The notes under the pieces: model-generated
Database searches by the model: none
What the model was told of the DNA's origin: nothing
The model's input: only the letters and a program-made list of their open reading frames with translations
From: an uncultured Tenacibaculum sp.
GTDB lineage: Bacteria; Bacteroidota; Bacteroidia; Flavobacteriales; Flavobacteriaceae
NCBI GenBank assembly: GCA_947496185.1
Contig: CANMCD010000007.1
Location: forward strand, 124,001 to 188,000
Length of the DNA stretch: 64,000 bases
Direction of reading: 5' to 3'
Shown: positions 26,329 to 35,536 of the stretch, in pieces
Numbering within the stretch: position 1 is the first letter of the stretch
Layout of the letters: each line of letters begins with the position of its first letter
Translations under genes and position numbers: made by a program

Positions 26329-28341
26329 ATGTCCCAAAAAATTCCTAGCTATAGTAAATACTTACTTATTAACTTTTTTCTGATTTGGTGTTACACCTCG
26401 ATTTTTCGATTCATTTTTTATTTTTTTTATAACGACTTAGGTCAAGTATCAACTGAAGAGATAAAAAAAGCAATTGGTTTAGGAGTTCGCTTTGATATAA
26501 AGCTTAGTGTACTTGTATTACTTCCATTAGCGCTACTGGTTTTAATAATAAATCAAAAATTATATCAGCATAAGATTTACAAAAGAATTACCGCTATTTA
26601 TTTGACCATAGCTTATGTTATAATAACCTTATTTTACTTTTTTGATTTCGGACACTACGATTATTTAGACTCGAGAGTGGACGCATCTTCTTTACGTTTT
26701 TTAACTGACTTAAAAATTTCTATCCAAGTACTTTTTGAGAGTTATCCAATCTATAAAATATTATTAGGTTTATTGATTATAATTTTCACTTTAAATAAAG
26801 TAATAAACTATACCTATAGTAAACTAAAAAAACAAGAAGAAAAAGTAACTAAAAAAACAAAAATCATAGTTATCGTTACTACGATTTTACTGCTAGCAAT
26901 GGGAATTTATAATAGCTTTACCCATTATCCTTTACGATGGAGTCAAGCCTTTTTTTCTAAAAATAATAAAGTAAATCAATTAGCTTTAAATCCTGTTTTA
27001 TATTTTTTTGATAGCTTTAAATTTAGAAATGAAGGAGTCGCAATAGAAGAGACAAAAAAATATTATCCCTTTATAGCAAAACAACTTAATTTATCAGAAA
27101 AACCATTAAGTTTTATTAGAAAAGAGACTTTTGAAAACAATGGTGGTACGGAAAAACCTAATATTGTATTTGTAATGTTAGAATCTTTAGGTGTTGCCCC
27201 AATGAGTTACTTTGGAAACCCTATACCTAATACGACTCCAAAAATGGATAGTATTATGAAAGAAAGTGTACTATTTACAAACTTTTTTGTACACAAATCA
27301 GGGACAGCTGCAAGTGTATTTGCTAGTATTACGGGATTACCTGATATAGACGGAGTTCGAACAGCTTCAAGAAACCCAATGATTATTAATCAGCGTATTG
27401 TCTTTGATCAATTTAAAGAATACGAGAAGTTATACTTTTTAGGAGGAAGTGCCAACTGGGCAAATATAAGAGGGGTATTTCAATCAAATATTAATGGTTT
27501 AAAAGTTTTTGAGGAGGGTAGTTATGAGGTTGAAGATCGTGTAGATGTCTGGGGAATTGATGATTATGATTTGTTTAAGGAAGCAAATAAGGAGTTAGAA
27601 AAACAATACAAGAAAGGAAAACCTTTTGTGGCCTATATACAATCAGCGTCAAATCATATGCCTTTTACGGTTCCTGATCAAAAAGAATCTTATAGACCAT
27701 TATCAGAAGATCATTTTTCTAAAGAGACATTAAAAAAGGGTGGTTTTGATGGAATTGAAAGATTAAATGCTTTACGATATCTAGACTTTAATGTAAATAA
27801 ATTTTTAGAAAGAGCTAAGGCTTCTGGCTATTACGATAATACCATATTCTTATTCTTTGGAGACCATAATACGGCAATGACTAGTGTTCCTAGATTTAAA
27901 AAAGAGTTTGATTATGGTGTTCACCATCAACATGTTCCTTTTTTTATTCATGCTCCAAAATATCTTAAGCCTAGCGTTATTTCACGATATAGAAAACTAG
28001 TTGATTTAGTACCTACAGCGGCTAGTTTGGCTAAGAACGACTACATCAATTATACTTTAGGTTCAAATGCTATGGATACGACGCAGGTTGGAAAAGATTT
28101 TGCATTTGTTTTTAATAAAGTAAATGGAGAACCAAGTGTTGGTGTCTTGAAAGATGGTTATTATTTTACGAAAGCAGTTTTATCAAAAACTACTAGTTTA
28201 AGAAGATTAACGGATATTAATGGAGATGATGTTAAAGCAGTATTTCCTAAAATTACAAGCCATCTGGATAGTTTGGCTATGGGTTATTATCACGCAACAA
28301 AATACTTATACTATAACAATAAAAATGCAGGTAAGAAATAA
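26329..28341 (+). CDS. LtaS-like sulfatase-fold membrane protein (phosphoglycerol/phosphoethanolamine transferase family)
   Basis: The protein has 670 residues with about five N-terminal membrane helices (to about 205), followed by an alkaline-phosphatase/sulfatase-type domain. Metal and catalytic residues are visible: IVFVMLESLG (Glu), the Ser/Thr nucleophile segment KSGTAASVFASITGLP, and GDHNTAM with the metal-binding Asp-His. LtaS-like enzymes transfer phosphoglycerol or similar head groups to envelope glycans outside the inner membrane. As Bacteroidota lack lipoteichoic acid, the acceptor here is unknown. The gene ends in a hairpin shared with the convergent glycosyltransferase gene. Confidence 0.85.
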   Translation: MSQKIPSYSKYLLINFFLIWCYTSIFRFIFYFFYNDLGQVSTEEIKKAIGLGVRFDIKLSVLVLLPLALLVLIINQKLYQHKIYKRITAIYLTIAYVIITLFYFFDFGHYDYLDSRVDASSLRFLTDLKISIQVLFESYPIYKILLGLLIIIFTLNKVINYTYSKLKKQEEKVTKKTKIIVIVTTILLLAMGIYNSFTHYPLRWSQAFFSKNNKVNQLALNPVLYFFDSFKFRNEGVAIEETKKYYPFIAKQLNLSEKPLSFIRKETFENNGGTEKPNIVFVMLESLGVAPMSYFGNPIPNTTPKMDSIMKESVLFTNFFVHKSGTAASVFASITGLPDIDGVRTASRNPMIINQRIVFDQFKEYEKLYFLGGSANWANIRGVFQSNINGLKVFEEGSYEVEDRVDVWGIDDYDLFKEANKELEKQYKKGKPFVAYIQSASNHMPFTVPDQKESYRPLSEDHFSKETLKKGGFDGIERLNALRYLDFNVNKFLERAKASGYYDNTIFLFFGDHNTAMTSVPRFKKEFDYGVHHQHVPFFIHAPKYLKPSVISRYRKLVDLVPTAASLAKNDYINYTLGSNAMDTTQVGKDFAFVFNKVNGEPSVGVLKDGYYFTKAVLSKTTSLRRLTDINGDDVKAVFPKITSHLDSLAMGYYHATKYLYYNNKNAGKK

Positions 28342-28362
28342 GGAAGCTTATATTAAGCTTCC
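28342..28362. terminator. Compact bidirectional terminator at the ends of two convergent genes
   Basis: GGAAGCTTA / TAAGCTTCC (9-bp stem, 3-base loop) begins right after the LtaS-like stop at 28341 and contains the stop of the minus-strand glycosyltransferase (28353-28355). Confidence 0.75.
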
Positions 28363-29468
28363 ATTTCTTTATATACTTTCATTATGTTTTTGGCAATGTT
28401 ACTGTCATTGAATTTTTGAACAAAAATTTGCCCTTTTCTTGCTATTTCTTCCCTTTTTTCTTTGCTAGTAAGTAAAAGGTTTATGGCTTGTACCATTTCC
28501 TCTTCATTATACGGATCTATATAAACAGTAGCTTCTCCTCCTGCTTCTGGAAAAACACCGCCTTTAGAAGTAATCACAGGTGTGTTAGAATACAAAGCCT
28601 CTATAATCGGAATACCAAACCCTTCAAAAATACTTGGATATATAAAAATTGTTGCTAGTTGATATATCGTAGCTAATTCATCTAATGTCAAACCCTCTAA
28701 AAAAAGGACTTGATTTTTTAAGGTGTTTTTTGATATAAAATCCTGTATTTGTTGATAGTATTTGGTTTTTCTTCCTACAATGACCAAGGGTACATCTATA
28801 TGTTGTAACGCTTTTACAATACTCAATGCATTCTTTCGCTCTTCAATTGTTCCTACATTTAGTAAGAAAGTTTCGGGTAGATTGTATTTTTGTTTCAATT
28901 TTATTTTTTCTTCATCAGAGCGCTTTATTTTAAAAGCATCATTACACCCCTGATAAATTACAGTTATTTTTTCTGCAGGAACGTTTAAATACTGAATAAT
29001 ATCTTTTTTGGTTTGCTCACTAATAGCAATTATTTTATCAGCATTTTGGGCAGCATATAAAAACTTCGAAAAGTGAATTTTTCGATCAAAATAAGAATAT
29101 AGTTTTGGATAACGCATAAAGATTAAATCATGAATCGTTACGACAGATTTAATCCCATGTTTTTTTAGTCCCTTAGGAATTTCCCCTGACAATCCATGAA
29201 AAAAAGTTACACCATCTTTTTTTGCTTGCTTTGCTACGGCAATTTGCCGCCAAATAGAGGAGAATTTTTTCCAAAACTTCCCTTCTGGTAGTTTTTCGTT
29301 TACACACTTTGATGAAGGTAAACGGTCAATTTTTTTTGGCTTGGGATTGTATAAATAATATTGGTTTTCTGGGTAGAATTCATTTAAAATTCGCACTAAA
29401 TCTCTACTGTAATTTCCTAACCCTGTCCTATTATGATACGCACGTTTCGCATCAAATCCTATTTTCAT
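28353..29468 (-). CDS. Glycosyltransferase family 4 (GT-B fold)
   Basis: The protein has 371 residues. The N-terminal half has GFDAKRAYHNRTGLGNYSRDL. The C-terminal half carries the usual GT4 donor-site motifs NVGTIEERKN, FLEGLTLDELATIYQ and PSIFEGFGIPIIEAL with the conserved Glu pair. It transfers a sugar from a nucleotide donor, probably in surface polysaccharide or LPS synthesis. The start overlaps the end of the family 2 glycosyltransferase gene by 17 bases, so the two work in one operon. Donor and acceptor are unknown. Confidence 0.9.
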   Translation of the reverse strand: MKIGFDAKRAYHNRTGLGNYSRDLVRILNEFYPENQYYLYNPKPKKIDRLPSSKCVNEKLPEGKFWKKFSSIWRQIAVAKQAKKDGVTFFHGLSGEIPKGLKKHGIKSVVTIHDLIFMRYPKLYSYFDRKIHFSKFLYAAQNADKIIAISEQTKKDIIQYLNVPAEKITVIYQGCNDAFKIKRSDEEKIKLKQKYNLPETFLLNVGTIEERKNALSIVKALQHIDVPLVIVGRKTKYYQQIQDFISKNTLKNQVLFLEGLTLDELATIYQLATIFIYPSIFEGFGIPIIEALYSNTPVITSKGGVFPEAGGEATVYIDPYNEEEMVQAINLLLTSKEKREEIARKGQIFVQKFNDSNIAKNIMKVYKEMEA

Positions 29469-30210
29469 TTTGTTCTTTTTTTAGTAATATCAATTCATTA
29501 AACCGTTGAGAAACACCATAAGCCATTAAATAAGAAAAGATAGCCCCATTTTTTCCATCCAAAAAACCTAATTTTAGAATATAATGAATACAAAATCTTG
29601 CTGCGGGTTTTATATACAAATGAAAAAAAGACACTTTTTTACCCTTTTTAAATAGCTCTACAGCTCTCAATTTAGCATAATGATTAATCTTATCTTTAAA
29701 TTGTTGGTAGTCTTTATAGGTGTAATGATTTATTACACCTGACAAATTACCTATTTCACCTGTTACTTTTACACGTTCATGTACCAATCCTTGATAATGA
29801 GCATATTCTCTATGAAACAACCGTATTATTTTGTTTGTAAAGCCCCCAAAGTGGAGTTTTTTATGCCGTACAAAGTTTTTTCTTCGCATACGATACGCTT
29901 TATTATTGCTTTTTTTTGAGAGTGTACTACGTATACTGTTTTTTAATTCTTCTGACAATTCTTCGTCAGCATCTACAATTAAAATCCAATCATTCTTAGC
30001 TTGTGAAATAGCATAATTCTTTTGAGATGAAAAGTCATCAAAGACTCTTTGTATCAATTTTACATTGTTTTGCTTAACAATAGTAACTGTTTTATCGGTA
30101 CTAAAAGCGTCAATTACAATAATTTCATCAGCAAAAAAAACAGAATCCAATGCTCTTTGCACATTGGATTCTTCATTAAATGTCGGTATTATTACTGTTA
30201 TTTTTGTCAA
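29452..30210 (-). CDS. Glycosyltransferase family 2 (WaaE/KdtX-like)
   Basis: The protein has 252 residues with a GT-A fold: opening ITVIIPTFNEESNVQRAL, EIIVIDAFSTDKT and the metal-binding DxD in ILIVDADEEL. The later RRKNFVRHKKLHFGG and RLFHREYAHYQGLVHERV match the lipopolysaccharide core glycosyltransferase WaaE/KdtX group, so a role in LPS core assembly is likely. It is encoded upstream of, and overlapping, the GT4 gene. Confidence 0.88.
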   Translation of the reverse strand: MTKITVIIPTFNEESNVQRALDSVFFADEIIVIDAFSTDKTVTIVKQNNVKLIQRVFDDFSSQKNYAISQAKNDWILIVDADEELSEELKNSIRSTLSKKSNNKAYRMRRKNFVRHKKLHFGGFTNKIIRLFHREYAHYQGLVHERVKVTGEIGNLSGVINHYTYKDYQQFKDKINHYAKLRAVELFKKGKKVSFFHLYIKPAARFCIHYILKLGFLDGKNGAIFSYLMAYGVSQRFNELILLKKEQNENRI

Positions 30211-30274
30211 TGATTTGTTTTAAATCTCAAAAATAACATTTTATCTCCTTAATTTACAATAATATAGTGCTTTT

Positions 30275-31090
30275 TTACACCGCTACATCATACTCTCTTA
30301 AAGCATCATTAAGAGATGTTTTCTTATTGGTACTTTCTTTACGTTTACCAATAATTAATGCACAAGGAACGTTGTATTCTCCTGCAGCAAACTTCTTGGT
30401 ATAGCTACCTGGAATCACCACAGAACGAGCAGGTACAATCCCTTTCATTTCTACAGGCTCATCTCCTGTTACATCGATAATTTTAGTAGAGGCAGTTAAT
30501 ACTACATTGGCACCTAGTACGGCCTCCTTCTCTACTCTTACTCCTTCTACAACAATACATCTAGAACCGATAAAAGCATTGTCTTCAATAATTACCGGAG
30601 CAGCTTGTAAAGGCTCTAATACACCCCCAATACCTACACCACCAGATAAGTGTACATTTTTACCAATTTGAGCACAAGATCCTACTGTAGCCCAAGTGTC
30701 AACCATTGTTCCTTCATCTACATATGCTCCAATATTTACATAACTTGGCATTAAAATAGTTCCAGAAGAAATATAAGCCCCGTGTCTAGCTACTGCATTT
30801 GGTACAACTCTAATTCCTTTTTCTTGGTAGTTTCTTTTTAAAGGGATCTTATCATGATATTCAAAAATACCAGCTTCCAAAGTTTCCATTTTTTGAATAG
30901 GGAAATACAATACCACAGCTTTTTTTACCCATTCGTTAACCTGCCATCCGTTTTCAGTAGGTTCAGCAACTCTTAAGGTTCCTGCATCTAATGAATCAAC
31001 AACTTCTCTAATGGCATTAACTGTGCTCTCTTCTTTCAATAACTCTCTGTTATCCCAAGCTTTTTCAATTATAGATCGTAATTCTGTCAT
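30275..31090 (-). CDS. dapD: 2,3,4,5-tetrahydropyridine-2,6-dicarboxylate N-succinyltransferase
   Basis: The protein has 271 residues, the family length. It succinylates tetrahydrodipicolinate in the lysine/diaminopimelate pathway. The C-terminal half is a left-handed beta helix of hexapeptide repeats (VNIGAYVDEGTMVDTWATVG, VHLSGGVGIGGVLEPLQAAP, AFIGSRCIVVEGVRVEKEAV). The N-terminal domain starts ELRSIIEKAWDNRE. It is divergent from ruvX. Confidence 0.97.
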   Translation of the reverse strand: MTELRSIIEKAWDNRELLKEESTVNAIREVVDSLDAGTLRVAEPTENGWQVNEWVKKAVVLYFPIQKMETLEAGIFEYHDKIPLKRNYQEKGIRVVPNAVARHGAYISSGTILMPSYVNIGAYVDEGTMVDTWATVGSCAQIGKNVHLSGGVGIGGVLEPLQAAPVIIEDNAFIGSRCIVVEGVRVEKEAVLGANVVLTASTKIIDVTGDEPVEMKGIVPARSVVIPGSYTKKFAAGEYNVPCALIIGKRKESTNKKTSLNDALREYDVAV

Positions 31091-31166
31091 TTTTGAAAAT
31101 TAAATTTAATACAAATATAATTTGCCTTCTTTACATGAGCACGAAGATATATTTTTTAAACAAAAA

Positions 31167-31196
31167 TTTGGCTATTGTTAAAAATCATTATTTTTG
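31167..31196 (+). promoter_or_regulatory. Consensus promoter of ruvX
   Basis: TTTG (31167-31170), 18 bases, TATTTTTG (31189-31196) is a full match to the Bacteroidota -33/-7 promoter. It shows that the ATG-like frame extension back to 31175 is not translated and that ruvX starts at 31214. Confidence 0.8.
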
Positions 31197-31213
31197 CGAT
31201 AAAGAATCTATTT

Positions 31214-31624
31214 ATGGGGCGTATTTTGGCCATTGACTATGGAAAGAAAAGAACAGGTATTGCAGTTACTGATGAATTACAAATAATAGCTTCAGGGTTA
31301 ACTACTGTAGATACTTCTGAGCTACTAATTTTTCTTCAAGAATATGTTTCAAAAGAAAATGTCGAATTGTTTGTCGTAGGAAAACCTAAAAAACTTGATA
31401 ATTCTGCTAGTGACATAGAAGCCGATATTCAAACTTTTTTACAAAAATTAACAGGAGAATTTACCGAAATACCTGTAAAAAGAATGGATGAAAGATTTAC
31501 TTCTAAACTAGCGTTTCAAACAATGATAGATAGTGGATTAAACAAAAAGCAACGGCAAAATAAAAGCCTTATTGATAAAGTCAGTGCTACGATTATTTTA
31601 CAATCTTATTTATATAACAAATAA
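31214..31624 (+). CDS. ruvX: Holliday junction resolvase RuvX (YqgF family)
   Basis: The protein has 136 residues from the ATG at 31214, with the RNase H-like opening GRILAIDYGKKRTGIAVTD, VVGKPK and the closing SLIDKVSATIILQSYL with acidic residues. Family members act in 16S rRNA 5' end maturation and/or junction resolution. The upstream start at 31175 lies inside the promoter, so it is rejected. Def follows 60 bases later on the same strand. Confidence 0.93.
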   Translation: MGRILAIDYGKKRTGIAVTDELQIIASGLTTVDTSELLIFLQEYVSKENVELFVVGKPKKLDNSASDIEADIQTFLQKLTGEFTEIPVKRMDERFTSKLAFQTMIDSGLNKKQRQNKSLIDKVSATIILQSYLYNK

Positions 31625-31648
31625 TTGTATTAAACCCAGCTTTCTTTG

Positions 31649-31656
31649 TATTTTTG
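31649..31656 (+). promoter_or_regulatory. -7 box (TATTTTTG) upstream of def
   Basis: TATTTTTG fits TAnnTTTG and lies 28 bases before the def start. A TTG stands 21 bases upstream of it (31625-31627), slightly wide. Def may therefore be transcribed both from here and from the ruvX promoter. Confidence 0.5.
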
Positions 31657-31684
31657 CCACTGAATTTTAAATATTTTTAGATAA

Positions 31685-32269
31685 ATGATTTTACCGATTG
31701 TTGCATACGGTGATCCTGTATTACGTAAAATGGGAACTAAAGTAACGCCTGATTATCCTGATTTAGAGAAGCTTATTGTAAATATGAAAGAAACCATGCA
31801 CAACGCACAAGGTGTTGGTTTGGCTGCTCCACAGATAGGAAAATCACTAAGGCTTTTTGTCATCGATGCATCTCCTTTTGCAGAAGACAACGAACTTGAT
31901 CAGGAAGAACGTGAAACATTGGCTAATTTTAAAAAGGTATTTATTAATCCAAAAATAGTTAAGGAAGAAGGAGACGAATGGGGATTTAATGAAGGTTGTT
32001 TGAGCATCCCTGAGGTAAGAGAAGACGTTTTTAGGAAAGATATCATTACTGTAGAATATCAAGATGAAGATTTTAAAAAGCATAAAGCAGTATATAGAGG
32101 CTTAGCGGCTAGAGTTTTTCAACATGAATACGATCATATTGAAGGGGTTTTATTTACTGATAAATTATCATCTCTTAAAAAAAGGCTTATTAAGAAAAAG
32201 TTAGATAATATTTCTAGAGGAAGAGTTAACCCCGGATATAGAATGCGTTTCCCTAACGGTAAAAAATAA
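31685..32269 (+). CDS. def: Peptide deformylase
   Basis: The protein has 194 residues with all three metal-site motifs: GVGLAAPQIG (about 41-50), EGCLSIPEVRE with the metal-binding Cys, and QHEYDHIEGVLF with the HExxH-type His pair and catalytic Glu. It removes the formyl group from nascent proteins. It is followed at 26 bases by the DUF5606 gene and then mazG, a conserved Flavobacteriaceae order. Confidence 0.97.
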   Translation: MILPIVAYGDPVLRKMGTKVTPDYPDLEKLIVNMKETMHNAQGVGLAAPQIGKSLRLFVIDASPFAEDNELDQEERETLANFKKVFINPKIVKEEGDEWGFNEGCLSIPEVREDVFRKDIITVEYQDEDFKKHKAVYRGLAARVFQHEYDHIEGVLFTDKLSSLKKRLIKKKLDNISRGRVNPGYRMRFPNGKK

Positions 32270-32295
32270 GAATTAAAAATAAACCATATAAATAA

Positions 32296-32721
32296 ATGGA
32301 GTTCAATAAAATTATAGCAGTTACTGGAAGACCAGGACTATTTCAAATTTTATCTCAAACTAAAACAGGCGTTATCGTAAAGTCTATTACAGATGACAAA
32401 CGATTCCCTATTACTGCTACGCAAAACGTAAGTTTATTAGAAAACATAGCGATCTATACTTATGAGGAAGAAGTTCCTTTAGCACAAGTTTTTAAAAATA
32501 TAGCTGACAAAGAAGATGGAAAAGAAACCATCTCTCATAAAGAAAGTGCAAAAACTTTAACAACTTATTTTGAAGAAGTACTGCCTAATTTCGATGTTGA
32601 GCGTGTATACGCCTCAAACATTAAAAAAATTATTCAGTGGTACAATTGTTTAGTAAAAGCCAATTTTGATTTCGGTACATTAGTTGCTGAAGAAGAAGTC
32701 GCTTCTAAAGAAGAAGAATAG
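32296..32721 (+). CDS. DUF5606 protein
   Basis: The protein has 141 residues. The N-terminal half is a small beta domain (IIAVTGRPGLFQILSQTKTG, VKSITDDKRFPITATQNVSL) typical of DUF5606, a Bacteroidota-specific family of unknown role. The C-terminal part is helical and ends in a Glu-rich tail. It lies between def and mazG in one transcription unit (8-base gap to mazG). Confidence 0.9.
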   Translation: MEFNKIIAVTGRPGLFQILSQTKTGVIVKSITDDKRFPITATQNVSLLENIAIYTYEEEVPLAQVFKNIADKEDGKETISHKESAKTLTTYFEEVLPNFDVERVYASNIKKIIQWYNCLVKANFDFGTLVAEEEVASKEEE

Positions 32722-32729
32722 GTTTTATA

Positions 32730-33509
32730 ATGAATAGTCGTAAACAACAATTAGCTGCTTTTAATCGCTTATTAGACATCATGGATGAGCTCCGTGAAAA
32801 ATGTCCTTGGGATAAAAAACAAACCTTAGAGAGTTTACGACACCTTACTATTGAAGAAACATACGAATTAGCAGACGCTATTTTGGATGATGATTTAGAA
32901 GAAATAAAAAAAGAATTAGGCGATGTGCTTTTGCACATCGTTTTTTATGCTAAGATTGGAAGTGAGAAAAAGGCTTTTGATATTGCAGATGTTGCTAATT
33001 CGATATGTGATAAGCTCATTGAGAGACACCCTCATATCTATAGTGATGTAAAAGTAGCTAATGAGGAAGAAGTAAAACAAAACTGGGAAAAAATAAAGTT
33101 AAAAGAAGGTAAAAAATCGGTTCTTGAAGGAGTGCCCAAAAGTTTACCAGCGCTTGTTAAGGCTAATAGGATTCAGGAGAAAGTAGCAGGAGTTGGATTT
33201 GACTGGGATCATGCGGACCAAGTACTTGATAAGGTTCAAGAAGAGTTTTCAGAGCTTAAAAGTGAAATTCAACAAAGAAACCAAGAGGAAATTGAAAAAG
33301 AATTTGGAGATGTATTGTTTTCAATGATTAATTATGCTCGATTTATAGGTGTTAATCCAGAAAATGCTTTAGAAAAAACGAATAAAAAATTCATCTCTCG
33401 ATTTCAGTACTTAGAAAAAGAAGCAGAGAAAGCGGGTAAAAAAATTGCAAATATGAGTTTAGATGAGATGAATGAATACTGGGAAAAATCAAAAACATTT
33501 TTCACGTAA
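32730..33509 (+). CDS. mazG: Nucleoside triphosphate pyrophosphohydrolase MazG
   Basis: The protein has 259 residues with two MazG helical domains. The first has CPWDKKQTLESLR, EETYELADAI and KKELGDVLLHIVF; the second has EEFSELKSEI and EKEFGDVLFSMINYAR with the metal-binding Glu/Asp sets. It hydrolyses NTPs to NMP and pyrophosphate, cleaning the nucleotide pool. It is the last gene of the ruvX-def-DUF5606-mazG run. Confidence 0.95.
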   Translation: MNSRKQQLAAFNRLLDIMDELREKCPWDKKQTLESLRHLTIEETYELADAILDDDLEEIKKELGDVLLHIVFYAKIGSEKKAFDIADVANSICDKLIERHPHIYSDVKVANEEEVKQNWEKIKLKEGKKSVLEGVPKSLPALVKANRIQEKVAGVGFDWDHADQVLDKVQEEFSELKSEIQQRNQEEIEKEFGDVLFSMINYARFIGVNPENALEKTNKKFISRFQYLEKEAEKAGKKIANMSLDEMNEYWEKSKTFFT

Positions 33510-33688
33510 CATCTTCTTATACATTCTTTCTTTATAGAGAATTCTAAATAAATGGTAGTATATTGAAACCAGTAATTCTAAACAAGTTATTGTTTTTTTT
33601 TTTATTTCAAGCAGGTGTTTTTTCTTTTACAAAATAAATACCCCCGAAGTATTATTATTACCAACAATAAAGAATTTTTATAGTGTTT

Positions 33689-34492
33689 TTAGTGTAAATA
33701 ATAACGTGTGTTATATCTTATAAGTTTTCTGTAAGCAACCAACTCAGGAAATTGATAGAAGAAATTAATTTTTTTATGAGCGATCGTTTTTGGGTTTTTA
33801 ATTCTCTTTTTAAGCACGAAATAGGTCCAACTTTCAACAATATCTTCTTCAGGGCTTTCTGCTGCGTAATCTGTTACAAAATCTGAAAAATTTTCCTGAT
33901 AAAGCCCAAATAGTTTTTCTACGCAACTTTCTTCAGTAAAACAATGTCTTTCTTTTATGATATCCCATTTTTCTAGAAGTTTTCCTTTCCAAAAAAGAGA
34001 TACAAATCTATTAAGGTAGCTATTTTTATAAGATTCTCCTTCGATAGTCAAATAGGGTTCCCCCTCTTGTTGATGCATTTTGTCTGTAGGTCTTACTTGC
34101 GTGTTATTTAGCGTTAACAAGTGGCCAAATTCATGTATAAGGGTATAAACAGACTCTTGAAGTCTTCTTTTGTCTTTTGTTCTGAAATTTACATCGATAG
34201 TATCAATGACCAACTGCCATCGGTCGTTTTTAGTATTCAAAGGACCTAGAGCACCTGTCTTTTCATCAAGTCCATCAGATATTAGTACTAATTTTTTTAT
34301 GTATTTTCTAGTGATAGACTTAGGAAATATATCATAAAATGTTCTCCAATGATGTGCAGCAAGCTTATCGTTTTTGGAAAAATTTTTTAATATTTCACCA
34401 TTAACTATACTCCACATTCCAATTTTTTCATCGTTAGATGAATAATTAAAAAAAGAGAAAACGAAAAAAATTGTAACTATAATAACCTTCAT
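33689..34492 (-). CDS. Putative secreted zinc metallopeptidase-like protein
   Basis: The protein has 267 residues. An N-terminal hydrophobic stretch (1-18) suggests export. A zinc-site HEFGH (residues 116-120 region, LIHEFGHLLTL) is followed about 90 residues later by FSDFVTDYAAESPEEDIVES, which could supply an acidic third ligand as in gluzincin-like enzymes. The rest matches no family I can name. It follows HMG-CoA lyase by 5 bases on the same strand, so they are probably co-transcribed, although no shared function is evident. Confidence 0.65.
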   Translation of the reverse strand: MKVIIVTIFFVFSFFNYSSNDEKIGMWSIVNGEILKNFSKNDKLAAHHWRTFYDIFPKSITRKYIKKLVLISDGLDEKTGALGPLNTKNDRWQLVIDTIDVNFRTKDKRRLQESVYTLIHEFGHLLTLNNTQVRPTDKMHQQEGEPYLTIEGESYKNSYLNRFVSLFWKGKLLEKWDIIKERHCFTEESCVEKLFGLYQENFSDFVTDYAAESPEEDIVESWTYFVLKKRIKNPKTIAHKKINFFYQFPELVAYRKLIRYNTRYYLH

Positions 34493-34497
34493 AATTC

Positions 34498-35352
34498 TTA
34501 AAAAACTTCTAGTGCCTTATTGTAAGCACTCTCAAAACTCATGGGTCTTATATTAGTTTCCACATTTATGGAAGTGAAATACGATAACAACTTCTCGGTT
34601 GGCATATTGCCCGTTAATTCGTCTTTTGCCATCGGACAACCACCATATCCTTTAATAGCACCATCAAAACGTCTGCACCCTGCTTTGTATGCACTGTCTA
34701 CCTTTTCAAACCAAGAATTAATTGTGGTATGCAAATGAGCACCAAACTCTATTTCTGGGTATGCAGGAATCAAATTACCAAATAAATACGTAATTACATC
34801 TGGTGTTGAACTTCCAACGGTGTCAGATAAAGATAATATTTTTACCCCTAAACTACAAAGTTTTTCAGTCCATTCTCCTACAATATCAACATTCCAAGGA
34901 TCTCCATAAGGGTTACCGAATCCCATTGACAAATAAGCGACTACGTCTTTATTGGCCCTATTAGCAATCGACAACACTTCTTTTAACGTATCAACAGATT
35001 GTTCTATTGTCTTGTGCGTATTTCTCATTTGAAAGTTTTCAGAAATAGAAAAAGGATACCCTAAGTAATCGATTTCTTCAAAACTGCAAGCATCATTGGC
35101 ACCTCTAACATTAGCTACAATTGCCAAAAGTTTACTTTGTGTGTTAGATAAATCTAATCGTTCTAATACTTTGGCTGTATCTCGCATTTGAGGTATTGCT
35201 TTTGGGGAAACAAAACTTCCAAAATCAATAGTATCAAACCCAACTTTTAGTAGTGAATTTATATAAGTGGCTTTAGACTCTGTTGATATAAAATGACTCT
35301 TGATCCCTTGCATTGCATCACGAGGACATTCTATTATCTTAACATTTTTCAT
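34498..35352 (-). CDS. Hydroxymethylglutaryl-CoA lyase
   Basis: The protein has 284 residues with the DRE-TIM fold. The start VKIIECPRDAMQGIKSHF holds the catalytic Arg/Asp region (ECPRDAMQG). Later come LSLSDTVGSSTPD, EFGAHLHTT with the metal-binding His-x-His and GCRRFDGAIKGYGGCPMA with the active-site Cys loop. It cleaves HMG-CoA to acetyl-CoA and acetoacetate in leucine breakdown. The classical start is often R-D-G-x-Q; here the motif reads RDAMQG, which is the usual form in this group. Confidence 0.92.
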   Translation of the reverse strand: MKNVKIIECPRDAMQGIKSHFISTESKATYINSLLKVGFDTIDFGSFVSPKAIPQMRDTAKVLERLDLSNTQSKLLAIVANVRGANDACSFEEIDYLGYPFSISENFQMRNTHKTIEQSVDTLKEVLSIANRANKDVVAYLSMGFGNPYGDPWNVDIVGEWTEKLCSLGVKILSLSDTVGSSTPDVITYLFGNLIPAYPEIEFGAHLHTTINSWFEKVDSAYKAGCRRFDGAIKGYGGCPMAKDELTGNMPTEKLLSYFTSINVETNIRPMSFESAYNKALEVF

Positions 35353-35536
35353 CTGAGCAAATATACATATTTTCGCTAATTAGCAACTTTATATTTTTGT
35401 TAACCTCTATATAACTCATTACATGAAAGTTATATTTATTTCTATTAAATATAGATTTAGATAAATAATTTTTATCTTAAACTACTGTCACAAATTTAAA
35501 AGCAAGAAGTCTTTTAATTGAAAAACAACTATTGAA

